Of a stretch of 64,000 bases of DNA, positions 24,069 through 35,929 are shown piece by piece. A program made the translations under genes and the position numbers. This stretch comes from Sanguinoderma infundibulare. Its lineage: Eukaryota > Basidiomycota > Agaricomycetes > Polyporales > Polyporaceae. The notes under the pieces are model-generated. The model did no database searches. It was given only the letters and a program-made list of their open reading frames with translations, and had not been told where the DNA came from. The DNA is taken from the NCBI GenBank assembly GCA_032821775.1, contig JAVLRN010000005.1, positions 2,480,001 to 2,544,000 of the forward strand, read 5' to 3'. Every line of letters starts with the position of its first letter. Positions within the stretch are counted from its first letter, which is position 1.

Positions 24069-25598
24069 CTACAATCCCTTGCTCACGTCCGGATACACGT
24101 CGAACCGCCTCTGCGTCGTAACTGGAATCCCCGCCCGCGCCTCCTCAAATATGGTGGGGTCTGTCATCGCCTTCGTCAGTGGCGGCGTAAAACTTCTCGA
24201 ATGTGCTTTCGTCGAGCTTACCGATGGTTGCGTACACAATGGTTTCCTCATGACCCGCTTCCACAAGGACCTTGCCCCTGGAAGGTTCATTCTGTCAGTT
24301 CACCTTCCGCTACCTTCTCTCCGAGATACTCACATTGGATCAACGACCATCGAGTGTCCCCACTGATATATAGCTTAAGCGATCGATCGCGTGTACGAGC
24401 GGGGAACGGCCTTACCGCGTGATAACTCCGCCCCAGATCCCGCGCTGGGCTGCAAGTGGAGAAGAATACTTGGTTGTCGACCGCGCTACGAGTCGCAGGC
24501 GTTAGTTGGCTTTCTGAGTCGCAATATCACTTTCCGTACCGCGCTCGTTGGAGCAACTCCCAGTGCAAGGGTCCTGTCGTCGTGTTAAATGCGCTAGGGT
24601 AAATCAGCACTTGACAGCCTGAGTCCAATGCGTCAATGTCAAGCATGCTGAGGCTAAAGCTAGAGGAAACCAGACCAACCTTTCCTGGCTGCAGTCATAG
24701 CGAGTTCAGGGAAACGGACGTCATAACAGATACCCAATCCAACACGGGCGAATTCTGAGGTACTGTCAGAGTGTGAGCGACGATGATCCCACGGATCTCA
24801 CCTGTGTCGAAGTAGTTCAGGGTGTTGCCCGCGCTGAGGGTCTCGCTTTCCTAAGCGCCTGGTCAGGAAGAACGGGATGTGTTGGGCTATGGGTCACTCA
24901 CCTTGAACTTGATCTTTCCGGGGACGTCAATGTCGAACAAGTGAACCTTTCTATGCACCGCGACCAGTTCTCCTGCAACCATGGTCAGAGACAATATGGC
25001 GTCAGTTGTGGTTGGTTCCTTGCCTTGGGGTGAGTAGACGGTCGCGGTATTGTAGAGTTTTCCTGTCGCTGCGTCACGCTCCGGAATGGAGCCTAAAAAA
25101 GAATTGAAGTAAGCCACCAGGTTACAAGTCCGGATGCAAACCTGAGGCACACCACCGAGGAGCCAAACACCTTCTTGCCTCGCAGCGTCGGAGAGCATCT
25201 TGACGGATTGGCTCTGGGATGAGGAGACATTGTATGGCTTGCCAGGTGTATAGTCGATGGACTCTGCGTATATGGGAAATTGGAGATGACCGTAAAGGGA
25301 GTTGAAGCATTCCTAGATGGGGGGCCATTTGGCGATTGAGGACCGAGGAGTCTGCAAGGAGGAACCGTCGTGCTTACAGGCAATACGACAAGATCGGGCT
25401 TTTGGTGAGCACCTCCATCACCGGTGGCCGCCCTGGCGATCATTTCTCTGGCGTGTTTGAGGTTTGCTGAGAATGGTGCTGGGTGAAAGGCGTAGAGAAC
25501 GGGGTTGCGAGAGGGGACACACCATCTTTGTCTGGGCCTACCTGACCTAACTGAATGAGGGAGAGGTTAAATCGTTTCAATGCGGGTGCAGAAGACAT
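24069..25598 (-). CDS. nit2: omega-amidase / NIT2-type carbon-nitrogen hydrolase
   Basis: Nitrilase-superfamily amidase that hydrolyses omega-amides such as alpha-ketoglutaramate (Nit2). Twelve exons (minus strand): 25523-25598, 25378-25466, 25153-25312, 25024-25092, 24902-24972, 24802-24850, 24680-24754, 24540-24618, 24416-24485, 24334-24362, 24222-24277, 24069-24160; 304 residues. The Glu-Lys-Cys catalytic triad is visible: E in VVLPECFNS (about 56), K in [15 protein letters not shown] (about 140), C in [14 protein letters not shown] (about 181). The C-terminal signature is [20 protein letters not shown]. The intron at 24,973-25,023 has a GC donor and is 51 nt without a stop, so its retention would insert 17 residues. 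The stop lies 72 bp from the hAT element. Divergent from the DAGK-like gene. Confidence 0.94.
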
Positions 25599-25836
25599 GG
25601 AGAAGCGAGGAAAAGACAGAGAAAGGGAGCGCGAGAGTGGACGAAGGTTGACGTTGAGCATCCCCTTCAGGCTGACTCCAAAGTCTCACAGTCGCAGGAG
25701 TGCATGACGGCCAAGATGAGATAAGATATGGCAGCGCTCTCGATCATAGACATCAAGCAAGTCGGATGGATAGATCGGTGCGCTCTCCCTCCCTTTGCTC
25801 TCGCATGCCGCGGTGAGCCTGAGAGTGAGGTCCACG
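25599..25836. promoter_or_regulatory. divergent promoter of NIT2 and DAGK-like genes
   Basis: 238 bp between divergent start codons; no coding potential or specific motif recognised. Confidence 0.4.
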
Positions 25837-27109
25837 ATGGCTGTCCTCGTCATTTACAACCCCGTCTCGGGCGATGGCTCCTCCAAGGCTTTATTCGACC
25901 ACCACGTCCTCCCTCTCCTCGCTGGACAGAGCATCACCCCCGACAAAGTCATCGAGACGGAACGGTCGGGACATGCGGGGATCATAGTCTCCGATTTCCT
26001 CAGATCTGTTCTCGACGGTTGCCCTGTCTCCGTCATCCTTGGCTCCGGAGATGGCACTCTCCACGAGCTCATCAATACCTTGAACATACAACCGAGTACC
26101 AAGCCCCTTCCCCGTATTCATCTCGCCCTCGTTCCCTGCGGCACTGCCAATGCACTCTATTATTCCCTTTTCCCTCCTTCCCAAGAAGACGAGCCCATCC
26201 AGCAGAAACTCAAATCCGTCCAGGCCTTCGCGTCCGGCCAGCATGCCTCTCTTCCGCTCAATCTTGCCGTTTCCGTTCTCTCTGCTCCCCCGGTCACCGC
26301 CCCTGGTCTTCCATCCTCCCCAAAGCAAGTATCCATGTCTGCAGTCGTTACCTCTACCGCCCTTCATGCGTCCATCTTGCACGATTCCGAAGCCCTTCGC
26401 GCGTCCGATCCCACTATCCAACGCTTCAAAGCCGCTGCTCGCCAAAACATTGCCCGCTGGTACAGTGCTTCCGTCAAGCTCTACCCCCACCAGGGCGCTG
26501 GCGTTGTCCAAGTGTACGATCCTGCCACAAAGACATGGATCTCGCACGAACAGAGCATCGAGGATGACCCCATTGTTGACCTCAACGGTCCGTTTTCGTA
26601 TTTCCTGTCCACCATCAACGTAGACCGTTTGGAGCCTACGTTCAGGATCTCCCCTCGCGGAAAGGACTTGCTCAGTACCAACCAGCAATCGGCTGCCATC
26701 GATCTCATCATTGTCAGGCCAATGAGGGACCCGAGTTATCAGATGGACTCCGAGGCCGCCCGTGCAGCGTTTGCGGACAAGGCCGCTGCAGTCCTTGGCG
26801 CTGCGTACGATGACGGCGCGCACGTCGCTCTGAGATACGACCAGAACGGCAGAGTCGTCATGGACGGTAACGGCCCGACAGTCGTCGAGTATTTGCGGTG
26901 CGGTGCTTGGGAATGGGAGCCGGTGAGAGTGTCTGCTTTTCACTTGTTCTTCTCCCTCCTAAGAGCTGCACTATCAGGATGACCTCGACGGGCATGCCCA
27001 CCTCGTCTGTTCAGACGGAGACATCCTCACGATACCTACTGGCGGCAAGGCGACTTGTACAGCAGTGTCCCCCATGGACGATACCGCCGGATTCTCTTTA
27101 TATGTTTGA
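25837..27109 (+). CDS. diacylglycerol kinase-domain lipid kinase (sphingosine kinase-like)
   Basis: DAGK catalytic-domain protein; members phosphorylate diacylglycerol or long-chain bases. Exons 25837-26922 and 26978-27109 give 405 residues starting MAVLVIYNPVSGDGSSK. The nucleotide-binding loop is in VSVILGSGDGTLHELINTL (GGDGT-type motif with S in place of the first conserved G), followed by LALVPCGTANAL (usually P-x-G-T-x-N-x). A C-terminal beta-sandwich half ends with DLDGHAHLVCSDGDILTIP. There is no transmembrane segment or obvious calmodulin site. The GSGDGT variant is worth noting: the first glycine of the usual GGDGT is serine here. Substrate cannot be assigned. Convergent with UMP kinase, 148 bp between stops. 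Confidence 0.87.
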
Positions 27110-27257
27110 AGTATAGTTACGCCAATATTTACGCCACATGCCCTGATATGCACTACATCGTCTGTATTGCTGTAGAAATCTTCACGAAACACGTAGATTA
27201 ACGCACTCCGCCCCGCCCATGGTATATACCGCTATCTATATTGTCCCGGTCGACGCT

Positions 27258-28379
27258 TCATGCAGTGATGTTACGACCCAGCTCCCCGGCGAATATCTTT
27301 GAAACTACCGACTTGGCTTTCTCGTGGACCTCGTCAATGCTAACCGTCGCGTCGATCTTATGAAGTGGCATGATCAGCCACGAAGCCAGGCAGGGTTGCG
27401 AATCAGACCTACGGTCGCAACCTTGCCTTCCGTAGTATAGTGCTCAATAACGGGCATGGTTTGCTCTTTGTAAACGTCTGAAAGGCAGATGAGCGACTAG
27501 GCAGCCTTTCGGGTATAAATGGACATACGGAAGCGTTTCCGAATGCTCTCCTCGTTGTCGTCCTCGCGTCCACTAGTCTTGCCGCGCTCGAGAAGACGCT
27601 TGAGCATCTCTTCCTCGGTTGTCGTGAAGAAAAGAACCATGGAAGAGCGGCAGACCTGGGTAAAGAGGTCAGAACGTAAGGCGCTTGATACGAACCAGGG
27701 AACCCTCGAAAGCTCACATCGTCGTCGAACTTTAAGGCTTGGTCCATCTTGCGCGGGAAGCCGTCGATAAGGAAGCGACCCTTGCCATCTTGCCAGCCTT
27801 GACCTTGACGATTCTCGGACAGAGCGGCGCGCATAGCGTTCTCGAGAAGCTTGACGGTGACCTCCATAGGGACGATTTGGCCCTCGCGGATGTACTTGCG
27901 AATCATTTCGCCGTACTCTGAACCCTCGCGGTGCTGCTCCGCGCGGAGAAGGTCGCCGGCTGGAGATGGATTGCAAGCGTGTGACGGTTGGCGGAAGGGA
28001 GAAGGATGGGGGGCGAAAAGGGGCAAGGGATGCTGAGAACTTTGGACGGCGTATGTGGATGGGCGTGAATTACACACCGGAAAGGTGGCAGAAGTCGAAG
28101 TCCTTGACGAGATTCGCGCATTGAGTACCCTTTCCTTGACGCCGCGTTATGAGATCAGATCACACGGGGTCAAGTATGGAAAGCGGGGCAGAGTCGCTGA
28201 CCTGCGCCAGGGCCTCCGAGGACGAAGAGGACGGTGACCTTGGTGTGGTTAAACGCAGGAGAGGTCGTGGACGTGGACGAGGACGTGGACAGAGGAGCGG
28301 AGGCAGGGGAGGAAGAGTCGGTGTTCGGATGCTTGCCCAGATGAAGGGCTTGAGCAATCTTGTCAATAATGGCAGGCAT
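27258..28379 (-). CDS. UMP/CMP kinase (Ura6-type)
   Basis: Phosphorylates UMP, CMP and dCMP with ATP for pyrimidine nucleotide synthesis. Exons (minus strand) 28202-28379, 28078-28134, 27718-27959, 27529-27655, 27413-27477, 27258-27356; 255 residues. The P-loop is LGGPGAGKGTQC (about 54-65), the NMP-binding part [18 protein letters not shown], then [14 protein letters not shown] and the LID region with [32 protein letters not shown] closes the fold. An N-terminal extension of about 45 residues ([16 protein letters not shown], then a Ser/Thr-rich linker) could target or regulate the enzyme; a further upstream open stretch (28,395-28,652, minus) is rich in Ser/Arg but has no supported splice link. 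Divergent from the Nup37-like gene. Confidence 0.93.
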
Positions 28380-28717
28380 GACGGTGACGTGAAGCTAGAC
28401 GGATGAGTTCAGGAATCCTTGTGGCGAGGAGGAACGAGGGGATGGTCGTGCTGGCGAGGCTGGGCTGAGGCTGGATGGTGAACTGATCTGTACTTGAGCG
28501 TTGCGTACAAAGCGACGAAGGAGAGGGCGGAGAGACCGAGGAAGAGGAGCGGATTTGGATGCTTGGACGATGGACGCTGCATCGAGGTCCCTTAAGTACT
28601 TGCTCTCTTCGGTCCACTCCCGCCCCACATGCCACGAGCACGTGATGCTCAACGCGCCATTGCTTGTCCAGCCTTACTTGCGACCACTACAGCGCACTCG
28701 CCTACCTCCTCTCCGCC
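28380..28717. promoter_or_regulatory. divergent promoter of UMP kinase and Nup37-like genes
   Basis: 338 bp between start codons. One minus-strand frame is open here, but there is no evidence that it is translated. No specific element recognised. Confidence 0.35.
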
Positions 28718-30559
28718 ATGGACGTCCGCCACTCGCACGGAACTGACGTCTACGTCGTGCGCGCATGCCATACAGACGATGCCACAGACCTGATCGCCGT
28801 CGGCGGAGCCCACTCAGTCGAGATTCTTCTGCTCGTGAGTGCCTCCAGCTCTCGCTACGCCCCACCATTCACTCCAGCCCGTGCACCCAGTCAGAATCCT
28901 CGTGCAAACCCATAGCCAATTTCCACATCGGTTCGCGCGTCACCGCTATCGCGTGGTCTCCCCACGTCAGCTCTCCCTCATCTGCCGACCACTGGTCAAT
29001 AGAGTACGTCCATACAGACCTCTCTTTCCCTATGTCCCTCCTCACTCCCGCCCAGGCTGGCCGTCGCAGGTGCTGACTTCAGTCTATACCTCCTTTCGAA
29101 ATCCGCTTCATCCGAGGAAGACATCTTCCCCTTCGGAGGCGGCCTCAGCGGCCACCATGGAAAGGTGAACGACATGACCTTCTGTGGAGGCCGGAGCGAG
29201 GACAGCATGCGCTATGTCGCCACTGTCTCCGGTCAGTCTTAGTCTCACTTCTCTTCTAATAATTCCCAACAGTACTCATCTCTATATCCTCGCTTTCTCG
29301 ATCAACTTCGCAGATGACAAAATGCTCATAGTCTGGGACCTAAACCCGAATCTCAACATAGCCTCGCCCCCCTCTCCTGGTGCCATCCTTCCAGAACGAC
29401 CGCAGCCAACGGCCTATGTCATCAACTTTCCCCACCCCCTCACCAGTGTTGACTCCCATTGGTCAACAAGCAAGGAGCTTCTCGTCGCTGATTGCCGCGG
29501 CTCAATCTTCCTTACGGACTGGCGGTCCGACCCGGATGAGAACGAGCAGAACTCCTGGCGTAACCACTCTGTCCTGGAACTTGTAGAGCCTCGTGCCCTT
29601 GCGGACGCTGCGTCCGGTCTTGCGACTAGATGGTCCGGATCTGTTGCCTGGCGTCGGGACGATTCGGCGGAATTGTGAGTAATCGTCTTCCTGCTTTATC
29701 ACCCTATTTTTGCCCAACAACCGGACTTTCGCTCGGAGCAGGGCAGAGGGTGAGAACATCCGAAGGGATGCCGATACACCGGCCGCAGGTTGATTGCGAT
29801 GGTGCCGCCTGCGCCGCTGGCTGCCATACACCTGTCTTCTGGCTGTTGTCCCTGCCCTTCTAGCTTCCCTTGGCCTTCCCACTGACTGCTTTTTTTCCGC
29901 TTTCCGTCCGAACAGCGTGGGTGCCGCGTATGGTTCGAAATTCGCGCTATGGCATATAGGCAACTTACATGGAGGCAAACCCTATATGACTGGGACGAGC
30001 TTTGCCGAGGGAGGGCATCAGTTCAGGTACGTACTCCTGCTATTGATACAGGTCCGTTTGCTGCCATATACTTGCCTCATAACACCGGGTGCTGCGAACC
30101 TCGATCGCCATGCATCTTCTCATCACCGGCCATGGACGATTTGAGGCTGTCGGAGATGGTTAACCTTCAATCGGGTGACGGCTATGGCTATGACAGTGTC
30201 GAAACCCATTATTCCTCAATCTCAGTGCACATTTTCAATTCCCATACTCCAATATCATCTCCCTGTTTTTGACAGAAACGCTAACTGACGGACGTGGTCC
30301 GCTGCTCGTGATTTGCGTACGCAGGTGGTGTCCCACCTACCCGGATTACTTCGCCATATCGACCAGCAACCCTGCGAAGGGCGCCGTCATACACGTCCAC
30401 AACGTCACTTACACCCACGCTCACCCAACGGCATTTCAAATCGCACCACGGCCATTGTATGTCCGCTCCTTTGACTTTGTCGCCTGTCGAGGTATCCCGA
30501 GGATCGTCGCTGCCGTAGGCAGGGATATCGTTGTATTTCACATAGGTGTCGACTCGTAA
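28718..30559 (+). CDS. WD40 nucleoporin, Nup37-like
   Basis: WD40 beta-propeller protein that resembles Nup37, a subunit of the Nup107-160 Y-complex of the nuclear pore. Exons 28718-28834, 28891-29003, 29056-29231, 29314-29674, 29916-30026 and 30325-30559 give 370 residues. Evidence: DLIAVGGAHSVEILLL and GSRVTAIAWSPHVSS match the first blades of Nup37; HHGKVNDMTFCGG then VATVSDDKMLIVWDL is the best WD repeat; later blades VGAAYGSKFALWHIG and RWCPTYPDYFAISTS fit. The last intron (30,027-30,324, 298 bp) is long for this gene set. Identification rests on the order of blades and WSP/SDD motifs, so another WD40 protein is possible. Convergent with the transcription factor gene. Confidence 0.78.
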
Positions 30560-31205
30560 ATTCCATGCTTATCGTGGACTACTTGTGAAAGCGCTGTTCG
30601 ACTTCACGCGTTACGACTGCAGTGGCTAATAGTAAAGACGGTAATACGTTGACCACCCATATCGCATCATACCGTTGACTTTCCACATCACTGTCAGCGA
30701 TCGGGAACTTCATTAGCCGTTCCACGTTCTCGCTAAACAAAAGGCTTGGCTTCATTCAAATCAACCAGTAGCAATCGAAAGGCAGTGCAAGACAATGAAT
30801 GGCACAAGAACACTTGGGAGTCACTTTGTAGTTAGAACGAACAAGATTGGTGGATAAAACAATATGGTACAAGCGGAAAACACTGCGGTACTAAGGGCCG
30901 CTGATGACTGCGACGACAATTGAACAGTACTACGAACTACGAGGCTATGTAACGCGACACAACAGTATAGACGAACGATACATCGAAATGATGGGATAGA
31001 CGAGGCGTGGGTGCGTAAATCGAGGATGAGGGAGGTTCATGATCTTATGATAGGTGATGGAGGCAATTACACTCTTTTACTGATCTAAATGGGCGTCATG
31101 CAAGGAGCCACATGACAGAAAGTCCAAGAAAGTAACGAGGGAGCCAGAGGGAGCAGCATTACATGGGGAGGGGTATGGCCCGAGGGGCTCAAGAGCCTTT
31201 TGCCC
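30560..31205. other. convergent intergenic region
   Basis: 646 bp between the stops of the Nup37-like (+) and transcription factor (-) genes. No coding exon on either strand and no repeat recognised; expected to hold two 3' untranslated regions. Confidence 0.5.
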
Positions 31206-34152
31206 CTAGCGAGAATCAAAACCATTGGAAGCATACGACTGCATCGGCGGAAGGTGCTGATACGAGCTGGAGCGAGTGTGCCCTTGCCCGCCCGCTGCAA
31301 AGACGGAGGACATCTGCAACGGAGCCAGGCTCGAGTCGCGGAAATGACCGGATGGCGGGGGTGCGCCGTACGAGAAGTCCGTCACTCCACCATTGCCGTT
31401 CCCAATCAGGCCCATACCTGACTGAGGAGACCCACCTCCGGTGGGGAACAAACCGTCCGCATTGACACCGATCTCGCCGAGCATGTAGTGGAAGTACGTG
31501 TCGTCGGAATCACCACCGGTGAACGATGACGGACCTGCGCGGTTACCGTTACGCGACATACCAGTGCGGACCGCCGAATCCACACCGTATTCAGGGTAGC
31601 TGGGAGAAAACCCCTGTATGCCGTTGGAAGAGGATGCGGCGATAGACAGCGGGGCAAGGTGCGTTGGGCTCAAACCATGTGATGCTGTCGAACGTGGTAG
31701 CGTGTATGGATCCACTTGCATGCCTATCGACGGTTGCGAAGTGCGGATGGGAGGAAGACCTAAATCACCGGTTGAGAGACAGAATCAACGCCTATCACAT
31801 GAGCTTACCTTGGGCAAACGACGGTGGAACTCCTTCCGGCCGGTACGCGTTTCTCTCAATTTGCTGACGAGCGCGTTGTTCTTGATGGATAGCCGTCAAC
31901 CGACGGAGGAACCGAGCATGGTAAGCAGCAGTGTCGAGTTCGGAACCAGTGACATGACCCGCGCTTTGATACGCATCGGCTGTCTTATTGACCAGCGCAT
32001 GAATATCCTCCACGTTCTCCCTAAGCTGGATCATGGTCGTGGGGCTGCGAAGCAGCTATAACGTGACCCGAGATCAGCACCGTTAATGATAACGCCGTCA
32101 AAGGGGAATACCTTCAGAAGAACGATGGCAGCGTACGCCGACATCACAGTGATTGACTCCTGTGTGTACTGCTGAAGGGAAGCAAAATTGTCTGTTAGTG
32201 AGGGCTGAGAAATCCATGTACCGGTCACCTCACCAGAACGTGCATTCCGGCGAAATCCTGGGAAACGATCCGCAAGTTGGTGCGCGCACTTTGGTGACAT
32301 TGGCGCACTGCCTGGGAATTTGGCATCGTCGCGCGACTTGCCTGAAGAACATCTGTCAGCACGAGGATGAATTCCCAAAGAAAGCCCATTTACCTCGAGG
32401 TTGGACAGATTGAGGCCAAACGTGTTGAGGAATAGCCTAACGTGTGACTGGAAAAACTCGAGAAAGGCGGTGTGGAAAGGGTGTGCTAAAGATGCTGCAT
32501 CCGGCTATGAGCCACAGAATGTGACAAAAAGTCAAAGGGTGCTTACACTTGCGCATCTCGCCGAACCAAACCAACAACCATTCGTCGAGCTTCGCGTTGT
32601 ACTTGTCCAGCTCATTCTCGAACATGTTCGTCCGGTTGTAGAACATGTCTGTCGCCTCAGAGCCGATAAGACGTAGATTAACAAAAGCGGCGACGACGAC
32701 ATCCTCGGGACGAATATCGGCGTTTTGGCCAAGCGCTCCTTCTTCGTGCCAATTGCTGTAGTGCCGGACGAGCTCGTCTTCAGGAAGCATCCAGTGCTTT
32801 CCGGTCTGCATGCTGAGAGACCTATCGTGAACGAAGAGCACAAGATATGTTCGCTCCCTGTTCCTGCGCTCGAGCACCTGGTCGGTGGTCTCGTTCATTT
32901 GGCGACCGCCGACGTAGCGATTAAGACGGAGGTTGACCGCCATGCGGCAGGCCATTCCGATGTAGGTCCAGGTCCTCCGGTCCGCAGGCTCCTTCCAGTA
33001 GGTCATACAAGCGAGCGCTTGTACAGTCTCCACGCTTTCGGTACCCTCGGCGAAAGTGTACACACACCACTCGTTCGCAAGACGCCTGACTGCGGGGTAA
33101 CTCGCGGGACAGAAGAATTTGCAGCAAGCCATGAGCATAGTGGTGAACAAGAATGGCGAGCGGGAGCGGACATAGTCGGGAGAATGGAGTGCGGGGTCAA
33201 AGAGGTTGATGAACGGGTTCAAGCGAAGGAAGAAGGCATCGAAATACTTGGCAACGTCGGCCTCGGGAATGATACTGGCCGCGACAGGATCCTTGGGAGC
33301 ATACGCAAAGAGGCCACTGCAAGGCTTAGGCTGAGGAGAACCATGGGAGCGGGTAGGACTTTGAGAAGAAGCCTTGGGTGTGTAATGGGAAGAGCGATCG
33401 ATGGGGCTGCCGGACTGGGGTTGAGTGGGTTCGGCGGAAGGTTCCTTGTTCATAACAACGTCGAGGAAGGAAGTGCGCATGTGCTTGCGAATTTCACGGT
33501 CGGGATAAATAGCAGGATCGTCTGGACGGTCATCGTCCTCTTCCATGTCGTCCTCAGACTGCGGGCCTGAATGGGAGGCATTGTTGGGGGAGCCGAGACT
33601 ATCGTCCTGGCCGTACGGTGCGGCGGAAGTGGAGGCGTGAGGGAGACCTGGGTTGGTGGGTTGCTTTGCCTTGGCGTTGTTGAGGCCCTTTTCGAGACGA
33701 CGGAGCATCTTGGAGGCTTCGGAGAGCCTGGAGTAATGATTAGAGTTGCGCGCATGGAAGGAGAGATAGAAAGGACACGAACTTTGAACCGGGCTTGCGA
33801 CCGCGACGGTGCTTCTCGAATACGCACCTGTAGGACAAGGATCAGGGGATGGGAAGAAACGAAAGGTAGACAAAGACTGACTCGACACCCGACCTCTGGC
33901 AGCGTTGGCAACGTTTTGTACCATCCTCGGCACCAACACACTTCATCTGTTTGGGACGGATAAGAGGCAGGCGCTTGGAGAGCAGGGGTGGGAACAGACC
34001 TTAGCAGCTCTGCACACGGTACATGCTCGTGCGCCTCTAACGACAGGAGTCTTGGTGCTAAAAAGAAAGGACAAGGTTATGGCGAGAAGTGGAGGAGATG
34101 GGAGAAGAACGCACGGGGGGGTTGAGTTTGCAGAGACGATGGGATGGTCCAT
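31206..34152 (-). CDS. Zn2Cys6 fungal transcription factor with Fungal_trans domain
   Basis: Nuclear DNA-binding regulator. Ten exons (minus strand): 34115-34152, 34000-34057, 33882-33946, 33783-33827, 32547-33727, 32394-32485, 32234-32341, 32112-32171, 31809-32055, 31206-31759; 815 residues. The zinc cluster spans Cys25, 28, 35, 45, 48 and 55 (C-x2-C-x6-C-x9-C-x2-C-x6-C), assembled from four small exons: ACTVCRAAK, MKCVGAEDGTKRCQRCQRSG, VECVFEKHRRGRKPGSK. A coiled dimerisation helix follows (LSEASKMLRRLEKGLNNAK). The middle domain (about 200-500) fits Fungal_trans: YFDAFFLRLNPFINLFDP, FLFTTMLMACCKFF, WTYIGMACRMAVNLRLNR. The C-terminus is Gly/Ser-rich and disordered with an acidic patch GGDSDDTYFHYMLGEIG, a candidate activation region. 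Target genes unknown. Confidence 0.93.
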
Positions 34153-35929
34153 TGTGGGCGCTCTGGGTGGGGCGACGGTGACTAGAGAGGTGAGCGGGTT
34201 GATAGGTGGAGCTGAGGGAATACGAGGCGAGAAAAGCAGAGAGAGGAATGTTGAACGATGCTGGATGGGAGGGGGAGTGGGCGGTGAGTGGGAGAAGGGA
34301 GGAGGGGCGATGGGTGGGATGAGGGAGAGAGGACGGAGGAAGGGAGGGGAGGGAGGTTAAGATCCCAGGCCGCGGTCTCTGAGGGGTCGACTGCCGGCCA
34401 GAGCACAGACGCCCGGCGGAGCCAAGAGCGGCACAGCCGTTTATCCGCCGACGGCCAGCTCCTTTATTCCCCGGCATTCATTCTCAGACTCCGGCTACTT
34501 CTCCCGCATCAGGCACACCCAATCACAGCCAGCCGTCCAACGCCTCGCCGCCCGCTGGGCCAATTTCGCCCCACAAGAAACGCCTGAACCGCCTCAATCG
34601 AGCAGCCATCCTGCCTGCCAACAAGACACCGGCCGGCCCCCATCCCCAATGCAAACCCCCGCCGCTCGAATCGCACTCTCCCACCCTGCCTCCGCTCTCC
34701 CTCCTCACACGTCCGACCGGCCACCACACCCGTTCCATGCCCTCCGCTCCGCATCCTCACACGGCCCCCGTCCTTTGCTGCGTTCCTTGCACCCACCATG
34801 TCATCTCCAGACCGCATCATGTTGTGCGGATCCCGCCAGGCGTTGTCCGGCGTCAGCGCTGCTGTTCCCAATCTGTCCACCAGCCTTCCACGTTCCGCCG
34901 ACTATCATGCATCATGCACTGCCCGGCGTCTACTCCGGTCACCCACGGTCTCTCATTTGCTCCCCGGCCGTCCCTTGGCTAATCTCCTTTCTTCTCAAAC
35001 ACCAAGCTCCCGATCCATATACCGTTGCTCGATCAACACCTCCTCCCCTGACTTATCTCCCCATCGCGTACCAATACGATTCTACAATCACCACTCACCG
35101 ACCACGGTCTCCTCTTCGCCAACCTAAGTTTTGATGACCAGCACAGCCAGACGCTCAAGTGAGCGCTCCGACACGTTTCGTCAAAGGGTGAGTGCAAACA
35201 TCTCCCTAGTTTCCGATCCGTTCCCCACAATCATCCGGATTGATGGACACATCTATTCTCTAGCGGTCACCTAATCGCTACCCATGCGCGCCGACCGCAC
35301 CTTTGCCGTGCTCTTCCTTGCTCAAATGACGTCCGTGACCTTCAGATTACCGTCCAGATTACATAATATTATGCCGGACACTTAGATCGCCGTCCGGCAG
35401 TCCGCGCTTCCAGTTCAACCCAAAACGACCAACCCTGCACAAACTCGGCTTCTGCCTCGGCTCACCTCTGGGCCCCCCAGCGCTGCGGCCCAGGCGCCAT
35501 CGGATTGCCGAGTCCGACCCTCCAACCCTGGCGCTGTCCTCACAACCTCCGGTCACTCGGAACAACATACGTACACATCACTTATGCGCTTGTCTCCCAA
35601 GCTATTTCGGTGAATTACCGGCTCATACAAGTCCGATGTAAACAGTGAACACCGGTCCCGCGCGGCGCTAACCCGAGCTCGACGTACGACGCCCCCATGA
35701 TAATAATACTCACCTAACCGGCTTTCAAGCCTATATGTACCTTGTCGGGCATGTCCAGATATTGGTAGAGTAACCGGTCCTGATCGATGATCGCCGCACT
35801 GGGGCCATCAAGTAAACTGGAATCGACATGCGCGTTCTATCCCTCTCTATACGCTGTACACAGGGGATCGCCCAAGGCGGTTGCGTCAGATTGCTTGGCG
35901 GCTTACTCGTATTTTTGGCAACTGCTTCC
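34153..35929. other. long intergenic region upstream of the transcription factor gene
   Basis: 1.78 kb with no supported gene. The first 250 bases are purine-rich on the plus strand (CT-rich leader on the coding strand). Further on, several plus-strand frames stay open by composition only (Pro/Ser/His-rich, CCN repeats). No transposon ends recognised. Confidence 0.5.

Noticed and set aside
25728..26943. Long open frames overlapping the DAGK-like gene on both strands
   Set aside because: Shadows of a GC-rich true coding region; the DAGK frame has clear family motifs, the others none.
34600..35134. Long plus-strand open stretch rich in Pro, His and Ser
   Set aside because: Open by composition (CCN-rich DNA) only; no start context, no domain, no splice partner, and other frames are equally open.
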